Assembly: GCF_029946505.1 (NCBI RefSeq)
Contig: NZ_JARZHG010000049.1
Location: forward strand, 16,103-80,102
Origin: Polyangium sp. y55x31
GTDB taxonomy: Bacteria > Myxococcota_A > Polyangia > Polyangiales > Polyangiaceae
Length of the DNA: 64,000 nucleotides
Reading direction: 5' to 3'
Both the position numbers and the translations under genes were made by a program. Shown in pieces: positions 24,389 through 32,615 of this stretch (positions within the stretch are counted from its first letter, which is position 1; each line of letters begins with the position of its first letter). The notes below the pieces were generated by a model. That model saw nothing but the letters and a program-made list of their open reading frames with translations, made no database searches and was not told the origin of the DNA.

Positions 24389-26425
24389 ATGCGCCGCGCG
24401 TTCGCCCCCGCTTCCGCCCTCGTCCTTTTCGGCTGCACGACCGCCGCGCCGCCCCCGCCGCCCACCGCGCGTGACCTCGCGCCCGCGCTCGCCACCACGA
24501 TCTCCGTCCCGGCGCCCGCCTCCACGTCCGCTCCGGCCGCGCCGCCTCCGGAGGATCACACGTTCGTCGAGGTCCGCGGCGGGGACGGCGGCTTTTGCGC
24601 CCGCACCGAGCGCGGCTCGCTCTATTGCTGGGGCGCCCTGGCCCTGCCCGGCGACTTGGCACAACGCTCGTACGACCGCCCCGTGCGCGTGGAAGGGTTC
24701 TCCAACCTGAAAGGCTTCACCATCCTCACGGGCGGCCAGGTCGTCGGCTGGGACGCGGCCGGTACGTTGTTTCGCGTGGTGCGCGACGACGGGACGAAAC
24801 CCTTCCGCGTCGTGCGGGGCTTCCGGGTCGTGCAGCCCAAGCCCGAGGACATCGCGAAGTACTCGCTCGGCTCGAATACCCCCGGGAACGCGCAGATCGT
24901 CGCAGGCAGCCGCGATTGCTTGCTGTCCGACAAGGGCGAGGTCTTTTGCTCGCTCCGCATGGAGTACACGGATGGGCCGTATCTGCGGGTGCCGGCCCCG
25001 CCCATGCGCGCCCTCTCCGATGAGAACTGCGGCATGGGCGTGGACGGCGGCTTTTATTGCTGGAACCTCGACAGAGCCGAAACGACACGCTTCGGCAAGC
25101 CCATCCCCGGCTACGGCGTCGGGCCCATGCCCCTGAAAGGGCCCGTGGAAGAAGCGATCGTCGCCCATGTCCGGAACCTCGGACATCAGGTATGCGCGCG
25201 GCGGCCCGACGGCACCGTCTTCTGCGACGATTCGCTCGTCGACCGGAAGGTCCGCGAGCTCGCCGAGGGCAAGCGGGTGACGCGGCTCTTCACGGGCCTC
25301 TGGACCAGCGTGTGCTTGAGCCGCGAGGACGGCGTGTCGCGCTGCACGTGCGCCTTCGAGCGGCCCTGCGTGGACCCCGAGAAGACGTACGAAGTGCTCC
25401 CGACAGTCGATGCGTCCCTCGGGGTGGCCGTGCTTCCGAATAACGTCTGCGCGCTCGGGAAGGATCATCGCGTGCGGTGCTTCGGCGCGCGTCGCGGCGG
25501 CCTGCTCGGCGACGGCGTGCCGCGCGTGCTCGAACGCACCACGATGGTCCCCGGAATCACGGGCGCGAGCGAGATCAGCGCCGAGGGCGGCGTCGTCTGC
25601 GCGCGGTTCGGCACGACCCGCGTCTCCTGCTGGGGCGCGATCGCCGACACGTTGCACGTGCCCCGGCGTGATCTCGTGCTGCCCGAGCCGGCCGTCGACG
25701 CAATCGTCGGTGGCATGCCGCTCTGCGTGCGCGGCGCGAAGTCGGGGCAATGGTACTGCCGGAACCGTTCGTTCATCCGAGGGGACCTGAAGGACGATTT
25801 CGCACCGCTCGTCGACACCCGCGGCGCGGCGGTCAAGGACGTCACCGTGAAGGTCCACAACGGCGTCGGCATCATGGTCGCCAAGCGCGGCGGCGGCGCG
25901 GGGATGTTCTTTTACGAGGGAAACCCGAAGCCCCTCCGTGTGGGATGGTTCGACCCGAAGGACGAGCTTTCGAACGCCACGTACCTCACCCCCTTCCGCA
26001 GGGCCATCCTCGCCGACGGGACGGCCATCTTCCAAGACGACTCCTTCGGCGACAAGGCGCGGGTCCCCGGGAAGTTCCGCGCCTTGCTGGAGGCCGCGCG
26101 TTGCGCCGTCGACGAGGGCGCGCGCCTCGTCTGCATGGGCGCGCCCGACGGGCCGAAGGTCGTCCTGACCGAGGTGGCGGAGGTCGACGTCGATTGCGCG
26201 CGCACCGAGCGAGGCGAGGTGTTTTGCTTCGACCGCAAGGCGACGAAAAAAGGCGAGGTCGCGAAGTTCCGCCGGATCGAGGGGCTGCCCGGCGGCGCGA
26301 TCGTGCAGATCGCGCGCGACTGCGGCCGCACGCGGGAGGGAGAGATTTACTGCTGGGGGAGCGTGTTCGATCTGGGCGACCGCGAGCCCATTCAGCGCAC
26401 GCCGGTGGAGATCGCCGTGCCCTGA
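24389..26425 (+). CDS. RCC1-repeat-like lipoprotein
   Basis: A 678-residue protein. The lipoprotein signal is MRRAFAPASALVLFGCTTA (lipobox LFGC), then a long Pro/Ala/Ser linker. The mature region repeats RCC1-type blades of the form GGFCARTERGSLYCWG, CLLSDKGEVFCSL, CGMGVDGGFYCWN, CALGKDHRVRCFG, VCARFGTTRVSCWG and CGRTREGEIYCWG, giving a seven-bladed-propeller-like extracytoplasmic protein. Cys-x-Trp-Gly blades with paired Cys are typical of myxobacterial RCC1-like lipoproteins of unknown ligand. The start is ATG 24389; GTG 24380 is possible. The 3' end overlaps the convergent ABC-F gene by 34 bp. Confidence 0.85.
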   Translation: MRRAFAPASALVLFGCTTAAPPPPPTARDLAPALATTISVPAPASTSAPAAPPPEDHTFVEVRGGDGGFCARTERGSLYCWGALALPGDLAQRSYDRPVRVEGFSNLKGFTILTGGQVVGWDAAGTLFRVVRDDGTKPFRVVRGFRVVQPKPEDIAKYSLGSNTPGNAQIVAGSRDCLLSDKGEVFCSLRMEYTDGPYLRVPAPPMRALSDENCGMGVDGGFYCWNLDRAETTRFGKPIPGYGVGPMPLKGPVEEAIVAHVRNLGHQVCARRPDGTVFCDDSLVDRKVRELAEGKRVTRLFTGLWTSVCLSREDGVSRCTCAFERPCVDPEKTYEVLPTVDASLGVAVLPNNVCALGKDHRVRCFGARRGGLLGDGVPRVLERTTMVPGITGASEISAEGGVVCARFGTTRVSCWGAIADTLHVPRRDLVLPEPAVDAIVGGMPLCVRGAKSGQWYCRNRSFIRGDLKDDFAPLVDTRGAAVKDVTVKVHNGVGIMVAKRGGGAGMFFYEGNPKPLRVGWFDPKDELSNATYLTPFRRAILADGTAIFQDDSFGDKARVPGKFRALLEAARCAVDEGARLVCMGAPDGPKVVLTEVAEVDVDCARTERGEVFCFDRKATKKGEVAKFRRIEGLPGGAIVQIARDCGRTREGEIYCWGSVFDLGDREPIQRTPVEIAVP

Positions 26426-27927
26426 GCGGGGTCGAGCTCGCGGACACGCCCATTCTCGATCCGCCAGACCACGCTCGTCGCGCGGCGGGCGAACGAGGCG
26501 TCGTGGCTGACCATCACGATCGCCCCCGGATACCCCGTGAGCGCGCGTTCGAGGCGTTCGAGCGAGGGCAGGTCGAGGTGGTTCTCGGGCTCGTCGAGCA
26601 GGAGCGCCGAGGCCCTGCGGCCGAGGCCGAGCGCAATGGCGAGCTTGCGCGCCTCGCCCGGCGACGGCTCGGCGGAGGCCAGGATCCGCTCGGGATCCGT
26701 GCCCAGCGTGGCCACGAGCGACAGCGTGCGCCCGCGCGCCTCGGGTCCGAGGGCGCGGACCTCCGCGAGCAAGGCCCGCCGCGCCTCCGCCGGGAGATCC
26801 TGCGGCAAGTAGAGCACCTGCTCCCTCGGGATCCGCGCCGCGGCCACGAGCGCGCCGAGCAGCGTGCTCTTGCCCGCGCCATTGCGACCCTCGATGCGGA
26901 TGCGGCCGTCGCGCGGGACCGAGAGGCGCACGTCACGGAGAAGCTCCGTATCACCCGCGCGAAGGACGGGCAGCTCCAGGAGGAAGGGCCAGGGCTGCGT
27001 CGGTCGCTCCCAGCCGACGTAGATCTCGCCGCCGTGCTCCTTTTCGACGTGGTGCCGCGCGACCTCGGCGCTCGCCCGCGCGAGATCGCCCCGCGCCACG
27101 CCGACGGTGCGCCCGGCGCGTTTCTCCGCGGATTCGATCGCGATCTTCCGGAGCATGCCCCGGCCGTCGTGATCGTTTTTGTTTTTCATCTGCGTCTTCA
27201 TGCTGCGCGCCGCGTCGACCGCAGCTTGCTCCCGCCGCGCCTGATCGAGCCTGCGCGCGGCGCGCTTCTCCTCGCCCTTGGCCGCCTCGCGCTCGTCCCG
27301 CGCGTGGGCCGCCTCGGCCTCCCACGCCGCGCGCGCGTCGGCATAACGGCCGCGATAGACATGCACGTGGCCTTGATGAATGCGCAGCGTCGTCGTGGTG
27401 AGCGCGTCGAGCAGGGTCCTGTCGTGCGAAACCAGAAGCCCGACGCCGTCGAAACGGCGGAGCGCGCCGACGAGGAGCTTTCGCGCCTCGACGTCGAGGT
27501 GGTTCGCGGGCTCGTCGAGCAAGAGGATCTCCGGCGCCTCGAAAAGCGCCGCGCCGATCTGCCAGCGTTTGCGCTCGCCCGGGGAGAGCGTCGGCCAGCG
27601 TTCGAGATCCTCGGTCACGAGATCGAGCCTGCCGCGCAGCGCTATGGCTTCTCCGTCGAGATCCTCGGCGAACCTGAGGATTGCATCGGAGAGCGAATCG
27701 ACGGTCTGCGGGCAGAGCACCACACGTGCTTCGGCCGGATCACGCCGCACGTGGCCCCGCTCGGGCCGCAATTCACCCGCGAGCAGGCGGAGCAGCGTGG
27801 TCTTGCCAGCGCCGTTCTCGCCCACGATGCCGGCCCATCCCGGACCGAGGTGCAGCTCGACGTCCTCGAGCAAGGACGTGGCATCCCCATGGGAAAACGC
27901 TACGCGCAGCGCATGAAGCGATAACAT
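26392..27927 (-). CDS. ABC-F family ATP-binding protein, probable antibiotic-resistance/ribosome-protection type
   Basis: A 511-residue protein with two ABC cassettes and no transmembrane domain. Walker A: GENGAGKTT and GRNGAGKST; signature/Walker B: LSPGERKRWQIG...LLLDEPANHLD and PSPGEARKLAIALG...LLLDEPENHLD, with catalytic Glu in both. The linker between cassettes is a long charged helix pair with MKNKNDHDG near its tip, as in ribosome-bound ABC-F proteins, where this arm enters the ribosomal E/P site and can dislodge antibiotics. AGGAGA lies 7 nt before the ATG. The leader contains an inverted repeat covering this ribosome site and a short leader reading frame, consistent with drug-induced translation. 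A housekeeping ABC-F role (EttA/Uup-like) is the alternative. Confidence 0.88.
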   Translation of the reverse strand: MLSLHALRVAFSHGDATSLLEDVELHLGPGWAGIVGENGAGKTTLLRLLAGELRPERGHVRRDPAEARVVLCPQTVDSLSDAILRFAEDLDGEAIALRGRLDLVTEDLERWPTLSPGERKRWQIGAALFEAPEILLLDEPANHLDVEARKLLVGALRRFDGVGLLVSHDRTLLDALTTTTLRIHQGHVHVYRGRYADARAAWEAEAAHARDEREAAKGEEKRAARRLDQARREQAAVDAARSMKTQMKNKNDHDGRGMLRKIAIESAEKRAGRTVGVARGDLARASAEVARHHVEKEHGGEIYVGWERPTQPWPFLLELPVLRAGDTELLRDVRLSVPRDGRIRIEGRNGAGKSTLLGALVAAARIPREQVLYLPQDLPAEARRALLAEVRALGPEARGRTLSLVATLGTDPERILASAEPSPGEARKLAIALGLGRRASALLLDEPENHLDLPSLERLERALTGYPGAIVMVSHDASFARRATSVVWRIENGRVRELDPAQGTAISTGVR

Positions 27928-28055
27928 ATTCTGTTCTCCTGAATCGGTGGCCCGCGCGTCCCCCGGGTTCGTCTCCTCGGGGCAGGGCGCCGGGCGTCAC
28001 GGCACGTTTACGAACGGCTGGATTCAGGAAAACAGGCGCAAGGGCGTAATCCTCC
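27928..28055 (-). promoter_or_regulatory. Putative translational-attenuation leader of the ABC-F gene
   Basis: On the minus strand: ribosome site GGAGG (28055-28051), then TTG CGC CTG TTT TCC TGA (28041-28024), a possible leader peptide M-R-L-F-S, whose end lies in arm 1 (CTGTTTTCCTGAATC, 28035-28021). Arm 2 (GATTCAGGAGAACAG, 27945-27931) pairs with arm 1 at 14 of 15 positions and contains the AGGAGA ribosome site of the ABC-F gene. Between the arms are other dyads (CCCCG/CGGGG and GTTCGT/ACGAAC). A ribosome stalled on the leader would free the ABC-F ribosome site. Confidence 0.55.
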
Positions 28056-28168
28056 GAAGGGGGCGAGCAAGATAGCAGCCTCGTTCTTGCTCGCAAGGAA
28101 GAATTTCCGGCTGTACGCTCGCGCTCGTCTGCTGACGCGGACGCGCATCTGCTTCATCAGGAGGAAAT

Positions 28169-29071
28169 ATGCTTTTACGACAGGCGGCCCTGACCTTCAC
28201 CATGACCACTTCGCTCGTGCTGGCCGGGGCCGCGATTGGCTGCGGCGGCGGCAGCGGCGATTCGAGCGGCAGCGCGGCCGGCGGCCAGGGCGCCGGCAAT
28301 TCATCCTCCCAGAGCGGCTCGGGAGGCCAGGGCGGTCTGGGAGGCATGGGAGGCGAGGGCGGCGAGGGCGGCATCGTATTCGCCGGCTCCGGCGGCTCCG
28401 GAGGAGGCGGCGGCGCCGGCGGGAACTGCACGCCCGAGCTCGTGGGCATCGTGCGCGATTTCAAGGGCTACCCGAACGGCCACCCCGATTTCGAGCATTT
28501 CGGCGGCGAAGGGCTGAAGGGGATCGTGAAGTTCGATCTCGGCCCCGACAAGAAACCCGTCTACGCGCACGACGGCCCCACCGCGCACACGACCGGCCCC
28601 GCGGAGTTCGACCAGTGGTACCGCGACGTCGAAGGCGTGAACATGCCGATGCCATTCAAAGTGGCGCTGACCGAGGACCCCGCCACCGGCATCGCCACGT
28701 TCGAGAGCACCGCGTTTTTCCCGATCGACAACCAGCTCTTCGGCAACGAGGGCTTCGAGCACAACTACGGGTTCACCTACGAGCTCCACATGACGTTCAA
28801 GTACCAGGGCGGCGAGACGTTCGCGTTCAGCGGCGACGACGACCTCTGGGTGTTCGTGAACAACCGGCTCGCCATCGATCTCGGCGGCCTGCACCCGCCG
28901 CAGGCCGATACGCTGAACCTCGACGCGAAGGCGGCCGAGCTCGGGATCGTGCCCGGGGGCGAGTACGCGCTCGACTTCTTCCATGCCGAGCGGCACAGCA
29001 CGGGGTCGAACTTCAAGGTTCAGTCGACCCTGAGCTTCACGAACTGCGATCCGATCATCATCCCGAAGTAG
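28169..29071 (+). CDS. Fibro-slime domain lipoprotein
   Basis: A 300-residue protein with a very strong ribosome site (AGGAGGAAAT before ATG 28169). The lipoprotein signal ends AGAAIGCGGGS (Cys 25), followed by a roughly 60-residue Gly/Ser-rich linker. The mature domain matches the fibro-slime family known from Dictyostelium and bacteria: GIVRDFKGYPNGHPDFE, FDQWYRDVEGVN, FFPIDNQLFGN, FTYELHMTFKYQGGETF, SGDDDLWVFVNNRLAIDLGG, FFHAERHSTGSNF. This PA14-related beta-sandwich probably binds carbohydrate on the cell surface. Its 3' end overlaps the convergent SpoIIAA-like gene by 14 bp. Confidence 0.9.
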   Translation: MLLRQAALTFTMTTSLVLAGAAIGCGGGSGDSSGSAAGGQGAGNSSSQSGSGGQGGLGGMGGEGGEGGIVFAGSGGSGGGGGAGGNCTPELVGIVRDFKGYPNGHPDFEHFGGEGLKGIVKFDLGPDKKPVYAHDGPTAHTTGPAEFDQWYRDVEGVNMPMPFKVALTEDPATGIATFESTAFFPIDNQLFGNEGFEHNYGFTYELHMTFKYQGGETFAFSGDDDLWVFVNNRLAIDLGGLHPPQADTLNLDAKAAELGIVPGGEYALDFFHAERHSTGSNFKVQSTLSFTNCDPIIIPK

Positions 29072-29489
29072 CCGCGCGCCGGGCGCGCTCGGCGGCCACC
29101 CAGGCGAGCGCCTCGTCCTCCCGTTCGAAAAACTCCATCTGGAACCGCCGCTGGCCATAAAAGAGGCGCAGGGCCTTCGAGATCATCCCCATCAGCACGC
29201 GCATGTGAAAGTTCGCGCCGATGATGGCGATGCCCGCGACGCGATGCGCCCGCGGATCCCCCGCCGCCGCCTTGCGCGCGGCCGGGCCGACCTCCACGAG
29301 CCCGGTCATGTCGGCGACCACGAAATAAGGGGTGCCATCCGGGAGCCTCTCGGCGGACCAGGTGTACAGCGTGTCGATCTCGCTGACGCCGGAAGGGCCG
29401 TTCCACCACACACGGATGATGTCGGGGGGATCGAAGCGCGCGCGGTGGGTGCCGATGTCGAGGATCCGCGCTCGTTCGTCGTCGCTCAT
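29058..29489 (-). CDS. STAS/SpoIIAA-like protein
   Basis: A 143-residue soluble protein. The pattern (E/D)TLYTWSAERLPDGTPYFVVADMTGLVEVGPAARKA...RVAGIAIIGANFHMRVLMGMISKAL...FFEREDEALAWVAAER resembles small SpoIIAA-like/STAS-SEC14 proteins that occur in many copies in myxobacteria and Rhizobia and presumably bind a ligand or partner. The start is set at MSDDER (29487-29489), the first Met compatible with family length. There is a 101-bp gap to the PfpI-like gene on the same strand. Confidence 0.6.
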   Translation of the reverse strand: MSDDERARILDIGTHRARFDPPDIIRVWWNGPSGVSEIDTLYTWSAERLPDGTPYFVVADMTGLVEVGPAARKAAAGDPRAHRVAGIAIIGANFHMRVLMGMISKALRLFYGQRRFQMEFFEREDEALAWVAAERARRAATSG

Positions 29490-29590
29490 GACTCGGGCTC
29501 CAATGTCGGGCTGGATGGGGCGTGTCCCCCGCCTCGGGTTTCGTCCGCGATCGCGGCATCCTGGCACATCCGCGCCGACGAGCACGAGGG

Positions 29591-30286
29591 CTACGGCGCG
29601 AATTTCGCGAGGAGTTCCGGCTTGTTGCGGAGGATGCCGGGGAGCCTCTGCGCGACGACGCCGCCCATCCCCTGGAGGAGGGCCTCACTGCCCTCCCAGG
29701 CGATCGGGCCGAGCGGGGGCTCGGGCTCGTATTCGAGGACGAGCTGCGCCGCCCTGGCGGAAGCCTCGCTCGTGAGGCGCGCGCCGAGCGCGAGCGCCAT
29801 GTCGATGCCCGCCGAGACGCCGGCCGCCGTGATCACCTGGCCGTCCTCGACCCAGCGCCCCTTGACGGGCGTCGCCCCGAAGCGCGCGAGGTGGGGCAGG
29901 AACGACCAGTGCGTCGTGGCCTTCTTGCCTTCGAGCAAGCCGAGCGCCGCGAGCACGAGCGCGCCGGTGCACACGGAGCTCACGAAGGAGGCCTTCGGGG
30001 CGGCGGCGCGGAGCCAGTCCATGATGCGATCGCTGGCCATCGCGTGAAAGGGCCCGATGAGGCCCCCCGGGACGACGATGCCGTAAGGATCGGGCACGTC
30101 GTCGAGCGTGCGCTCGGGGACGATCCGGAAAGGCAGGTCGGTCTCGAAGGGCTCGAGGCTCTCGCCCACGGTGACGGTGCGGAGATCGGACGAGCCTTCG
30201 AGGGCCCGAAGCACCTGCAAGGGTCCGACGAGGTCGAGGGGCGTGATCTCGGGGAAGACGAGGAAAGCGATGGTCCGTTCGCGCAT
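29591..30286 (-). CDS. DJ-1/PfpI family protein (isonitrile hydratase-like)
   Basis: A 231-residue protein with the class I glutamine amidotransferase-like fold: FPEITPLDLVGPLQVL with the conserved Glu, GIVVPGG, and the nucleophile elbow SSVCTGALVLAALGLLEGKKATTHW with catalytic Cys and following His. It lacks the C-terminal AraC-type DNA-binding domain of related regulators, so it is most likely a stand-alone enzyme. GGAGGACC precedes the ATG (30284-30286). It is divergent from the ATP-grasp gene with 122 bp between starts. Confidence 0.85.
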   Translation of the reverse strand: MRERTIAFLVFPEITPLDLVGPLQVLRALEGSSDLRTVTVGESLEPFETDLPFRIVPERTLDDVPDPYGIVVPGGLIGPFHAMASDRIMDWLRAAAPKASFVSSVCTGALVLAALGLLEGKKATTHWSFLPHLARFGATPVKGRWVEDGQVITAAGVSAGIDMALALGARLTSEASARAAQLVLEYEPEPPLGPIAWEGSEALLQGMGGVVAQRLPGILRNKPELLAKFAP

Positions 30287-30408
30287 GATATTCGGTCCTC
30301 CAGGGGGACGTCGGGCCCCGGTCCGTCGGCGCTGACGAGTAGCACGGCGACGCCCTCGGGCGCGCTGCTTGGTCGCGCCGGGTTCGTGCCTTCCGTATAC
30401 TGGCACGC

Positions 30409-31215
30409 ATGAACCGCTTGCTCCTCGTGGGCCTCGACGAGCCCGAGGTGCGTGATCTACGCGCGCGCCTCTCGACCCAGATCCCCGTGCTCTCCTGCCC
30501 CGTCCTGCCGCGCATCCAGCTCGAAGCCGGCGAGCTCTACGTCGAGCGGCCGAACGCGCACGAGGTGTACGTGCCGGTCTCGCGTGTCGTGTTCCACGGC
30601 ATCTTCGACGACGATCTGCCGTTTTTGACCGCGCTCGCGCTCTGGGGCGGCCCGTGCTTGCCGCTCGCGCGTGGGATGATGGACGCGCGTCTGCGCATCC
30701 CGTGCCTCGTGCGGGCGCTCGCGGTCACGCGGTTCGGGGCGATGAAACGCGGGTTTGCCGATCGAGGGTCGCCCGTCTCGCCGAGGGCAGGGGAGACGCT
30801 CGTCGCGAAATGGGGCGAGTGGCATTGCGGCGAGAACAAGGAGCTCTTCTCGGCGACACGCCGCGCGGAGGTGCCGACGCTCGTCGAGCCGTTCGTGCGC
30901 GGGGAGGCGACGCGGATCCACGTGCTCGGCGAGCGCGCGTGGCAGATCCGCATGGCCGGCGAGACGTGGCTCAAGTCGATCCACCACGCCGGCTCGGTGG
31001 TGCTGCCCGCGGGCGAGGCCGATCCCGACCTCGTCGAGGACGCGCGGCGGATCGGAGCGGCGTTTGGCCTCGAGATGTTCGCGATCGATTACATGATCGA
31101 GCCCGACGGGACGAAGCACCTGCTCGAGCTGAACCACATCCCCAACGTGACCGTGTTCCCGGAGCTCCGCGAAGCGTATCTCGACTTCGTGGCGTCGTGG
31201 ATCGGGGCGGGCTGA
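30409..31215 (+). CDS. ATP-grasp family protein (RimK-like)
   Basis: A 268-residue protein. ATP-grasp features: nucleotide-binding strand LVAKWGEWHCGENKEL, PTLVEPFVRGEATRIHVLGERAWQIRMAG, and the metal-binding loop MFAIDYMIEPDGTKHLLELNHIPNVTVF (Asp and Glu/Asn Mg ligands). The family ligates carboxylates to amines or thiols, for example amino-acid ligation or peptide tailoring. The N-terminal 80 residues carry the pre-ATP-grasp domain. No precursor peptide or adjacent biosynthetic genes were found, so the substrate is open. Confidence 0.8.
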   Translation: MNRLLLVGLDEPEVRDLRARLSTQIPVLSCPVLPRIQLEAGELYVERPNAHEVYVPVSRVVFHGIFDDDLPFLTALALWGGPCLPLARGMMDARLRIPCLVRALAVTRFGAMKRGFADRGSPVSPRAGETLVAKWGEWHCGENKELFSATRRAEVPTLVEPFVRGEATRIHVLGERAWQIRMAGETWLKSIHHAGSVVLPAGEADPDLVEDARRIGAAFGLEMFAIDYMIEPDGTKHLLELNHIPNVTVFPELREAYLDFVASWIGAG

Positions 31216-31324
31216 GCGCGACCTTCGTCAATGGCGTGACGTACCGATTGTGTCCTGCGCCCCTTCGGAAGCTCCGTCCTGGGCGACGGAATCGTGCTAC
31301 TGTGCCCCGAACGCAGGGTCCCAG

Positions 31325-32590
31325 ATGACAGACGTCGACGCTATACGTGAGCTCCGCAACGAGAACGAAGCCCTCCGGCAGCGCGTGGCGCGCCTCGAAG
31401 AGGAGCGCGACGAGGCACGGCGGGCGCTCGACGCGCAGCGGAACGACGCCACGACCGTCGACGCGCTCTTCCGCGCGTTGCCGGATCTCCTCTTCCGGAT
31501 GGAGAAGGACGGGACCATCATCGATTATCGGGCCCGATCGGACGACGATCTGTACGTCTCTGCCGATGTGTTCCTGGGCAAACGGATGGCGGATCTGTTA
31601 CCGCCCGACGTGGGCGCCTACCTGGAGCGCGTATGCCGGGAGGCGCTGGCCACCGGCAAGGTGGGGCACGCCGAGTATTCGCTTTTGATGGGCCCGTCGA
31701 CGGAATGGTACGAGGCGCGCGTCGTTCCCCTCGACGCCGAGCAGCTCGTCATGCTGGTCCGCCAGACGACCGAGCAACACGAGAACCGGGAGGCATTGCA
31801 GCGGCGCAGCAGGGAGCTCGAAGAATCGCTTCGCTCCGTCCGGCTGTTCCGAGCGCTCGCCGACCATGCGCCGAGCGCCATCGCGGTGTCACGAACGGGC
31901 GGGCAGCCGATGTACGCGAACGACGCTTGCCGCGCGCTCTTCGGCAGCGGAAGCGGCGAGGCGGGGGTCGACGTCACGGCCTACGTGGTCGATGGTCCCG
32001 TGGCGGAGGCCGTGCGGCGAGGCCATGAGGTGCGGGGCGCGATCGGGGCCTTCCGGCGGACCGACGGGTCGGTGTTCCAGGGGCACCTCACGGCGTTCGC
32101 CTTGCACGAGGACGACGGGCCCTCGCACGAGGCCTTCATCATCGCCGACGTGACGGCGACGCTCGCGGCCGAGGAGGAGCGACGGGCGCTCGCCGAGAAG
32201 GTCATCGCAGCGCAAAACGAGGCCCTGCGCGCGCTCTCGACCCCGCTCGTGCCGATCGCCCGGCACGTCGTCGCGGTCCCGCTCATCGGCAGCGTGAACG
32301 CCGAGCGCGCCGAGCGGCTGCTCGAGGTGCTGCTCGACGGCGTCGCGCAGCGCAGCGCCTCGGTGGTGCTGCTCGACGTCACGGGCGTGCCGGACGTGGA
32401 TCCCGACGCCGCCGACGCGATGACCCGCGCCGCGCGCGCCGTCGGCCTGCTCGGGGCCGAGCTCGTGCTGACCGGCGTCGGTCGCGAGGTCGCGCGGACC
32501 CTCATCGAGATCGGCGCGGATCTCCGCGGGATCGTGACGCTGGGCAGCCTGGAGCAGGGCATCGCCTACGCGATCCGCAAGACGCACTGA
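31325..32590 (+). CDS. RsbR-like regulator: coiled coil, two PAS domains, STAS domain
   Basis: A 421-residue protein. Residues 5-45 form a coiled coil (LRNENEALRQRVARLEEERDEARRAL), then two PAS-like domains (FRALPDLLFRMEKDGTIIDY... and FRALADHAPSAIAVSRTGGQPMYAND...), and a C-terminal STAS domain VAVPLIGSVNAERAERLLEVLLDGVAQ...VVLLDVTGVPDVDPDAADA...LLGAELVLTGVGREVARTLIEIGADL. This is the architecture of stressosome RsbR-type coantagonists. One of the two usual phospho-acceptor Thr positions appears replaced (VDP where RsbR has VDT), the other is kept (ARTL). No RsbS/RsbT gene is adjacent. The start is ATG 31325. Confidence 0.85.
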   Translation: MTDVDAIRELRNENEALRQRVARLEEERDEARRALDAQRNDATTVDALFRALPDLLFRMEKDGTIIDYRARSDDDLYVSADVFLGKRMADLLPPDVGAYLERVCREALATGKVGHAEYSLLMGPSTEWYEARVVPLDAEQLVMLVRQTTEQHENREALQRRSRELEESLRSVRLFRALADHAPSAIAVSRTGGQPMYANDACRALFGSGSGEAGVDVTAYVVDGPVAEAVRRGHEVRGAIGAFRRTDGSVFQGHLTAFALHEDDGPSHEAFIIADVTATLAAEEERRALAEKVIAAQNEALRALSTPLVPIARHVVAVPLIGSVNAERAERLLEVLLDGVAQRSASVVLLDVTGVPDVDPDAADAMTRAARAVGLLGAELVLTGVGREVARTLIEIGADLRGIVTLGSLEQGIAYAIRKTH

Positions 32591-32615
32591 CGTTTTTCGG
32601 GCGAGACGAGAGAAG

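Noticed and set aside
28024..28464. A 146-codon minus-strand frame ending in the ABC-F leader
   Set aside because: Antisense to the Gly-rich linker of the fibro-slime lipoprotein; only the last six codons make sense, as a leader peptide with its own ribosome site.
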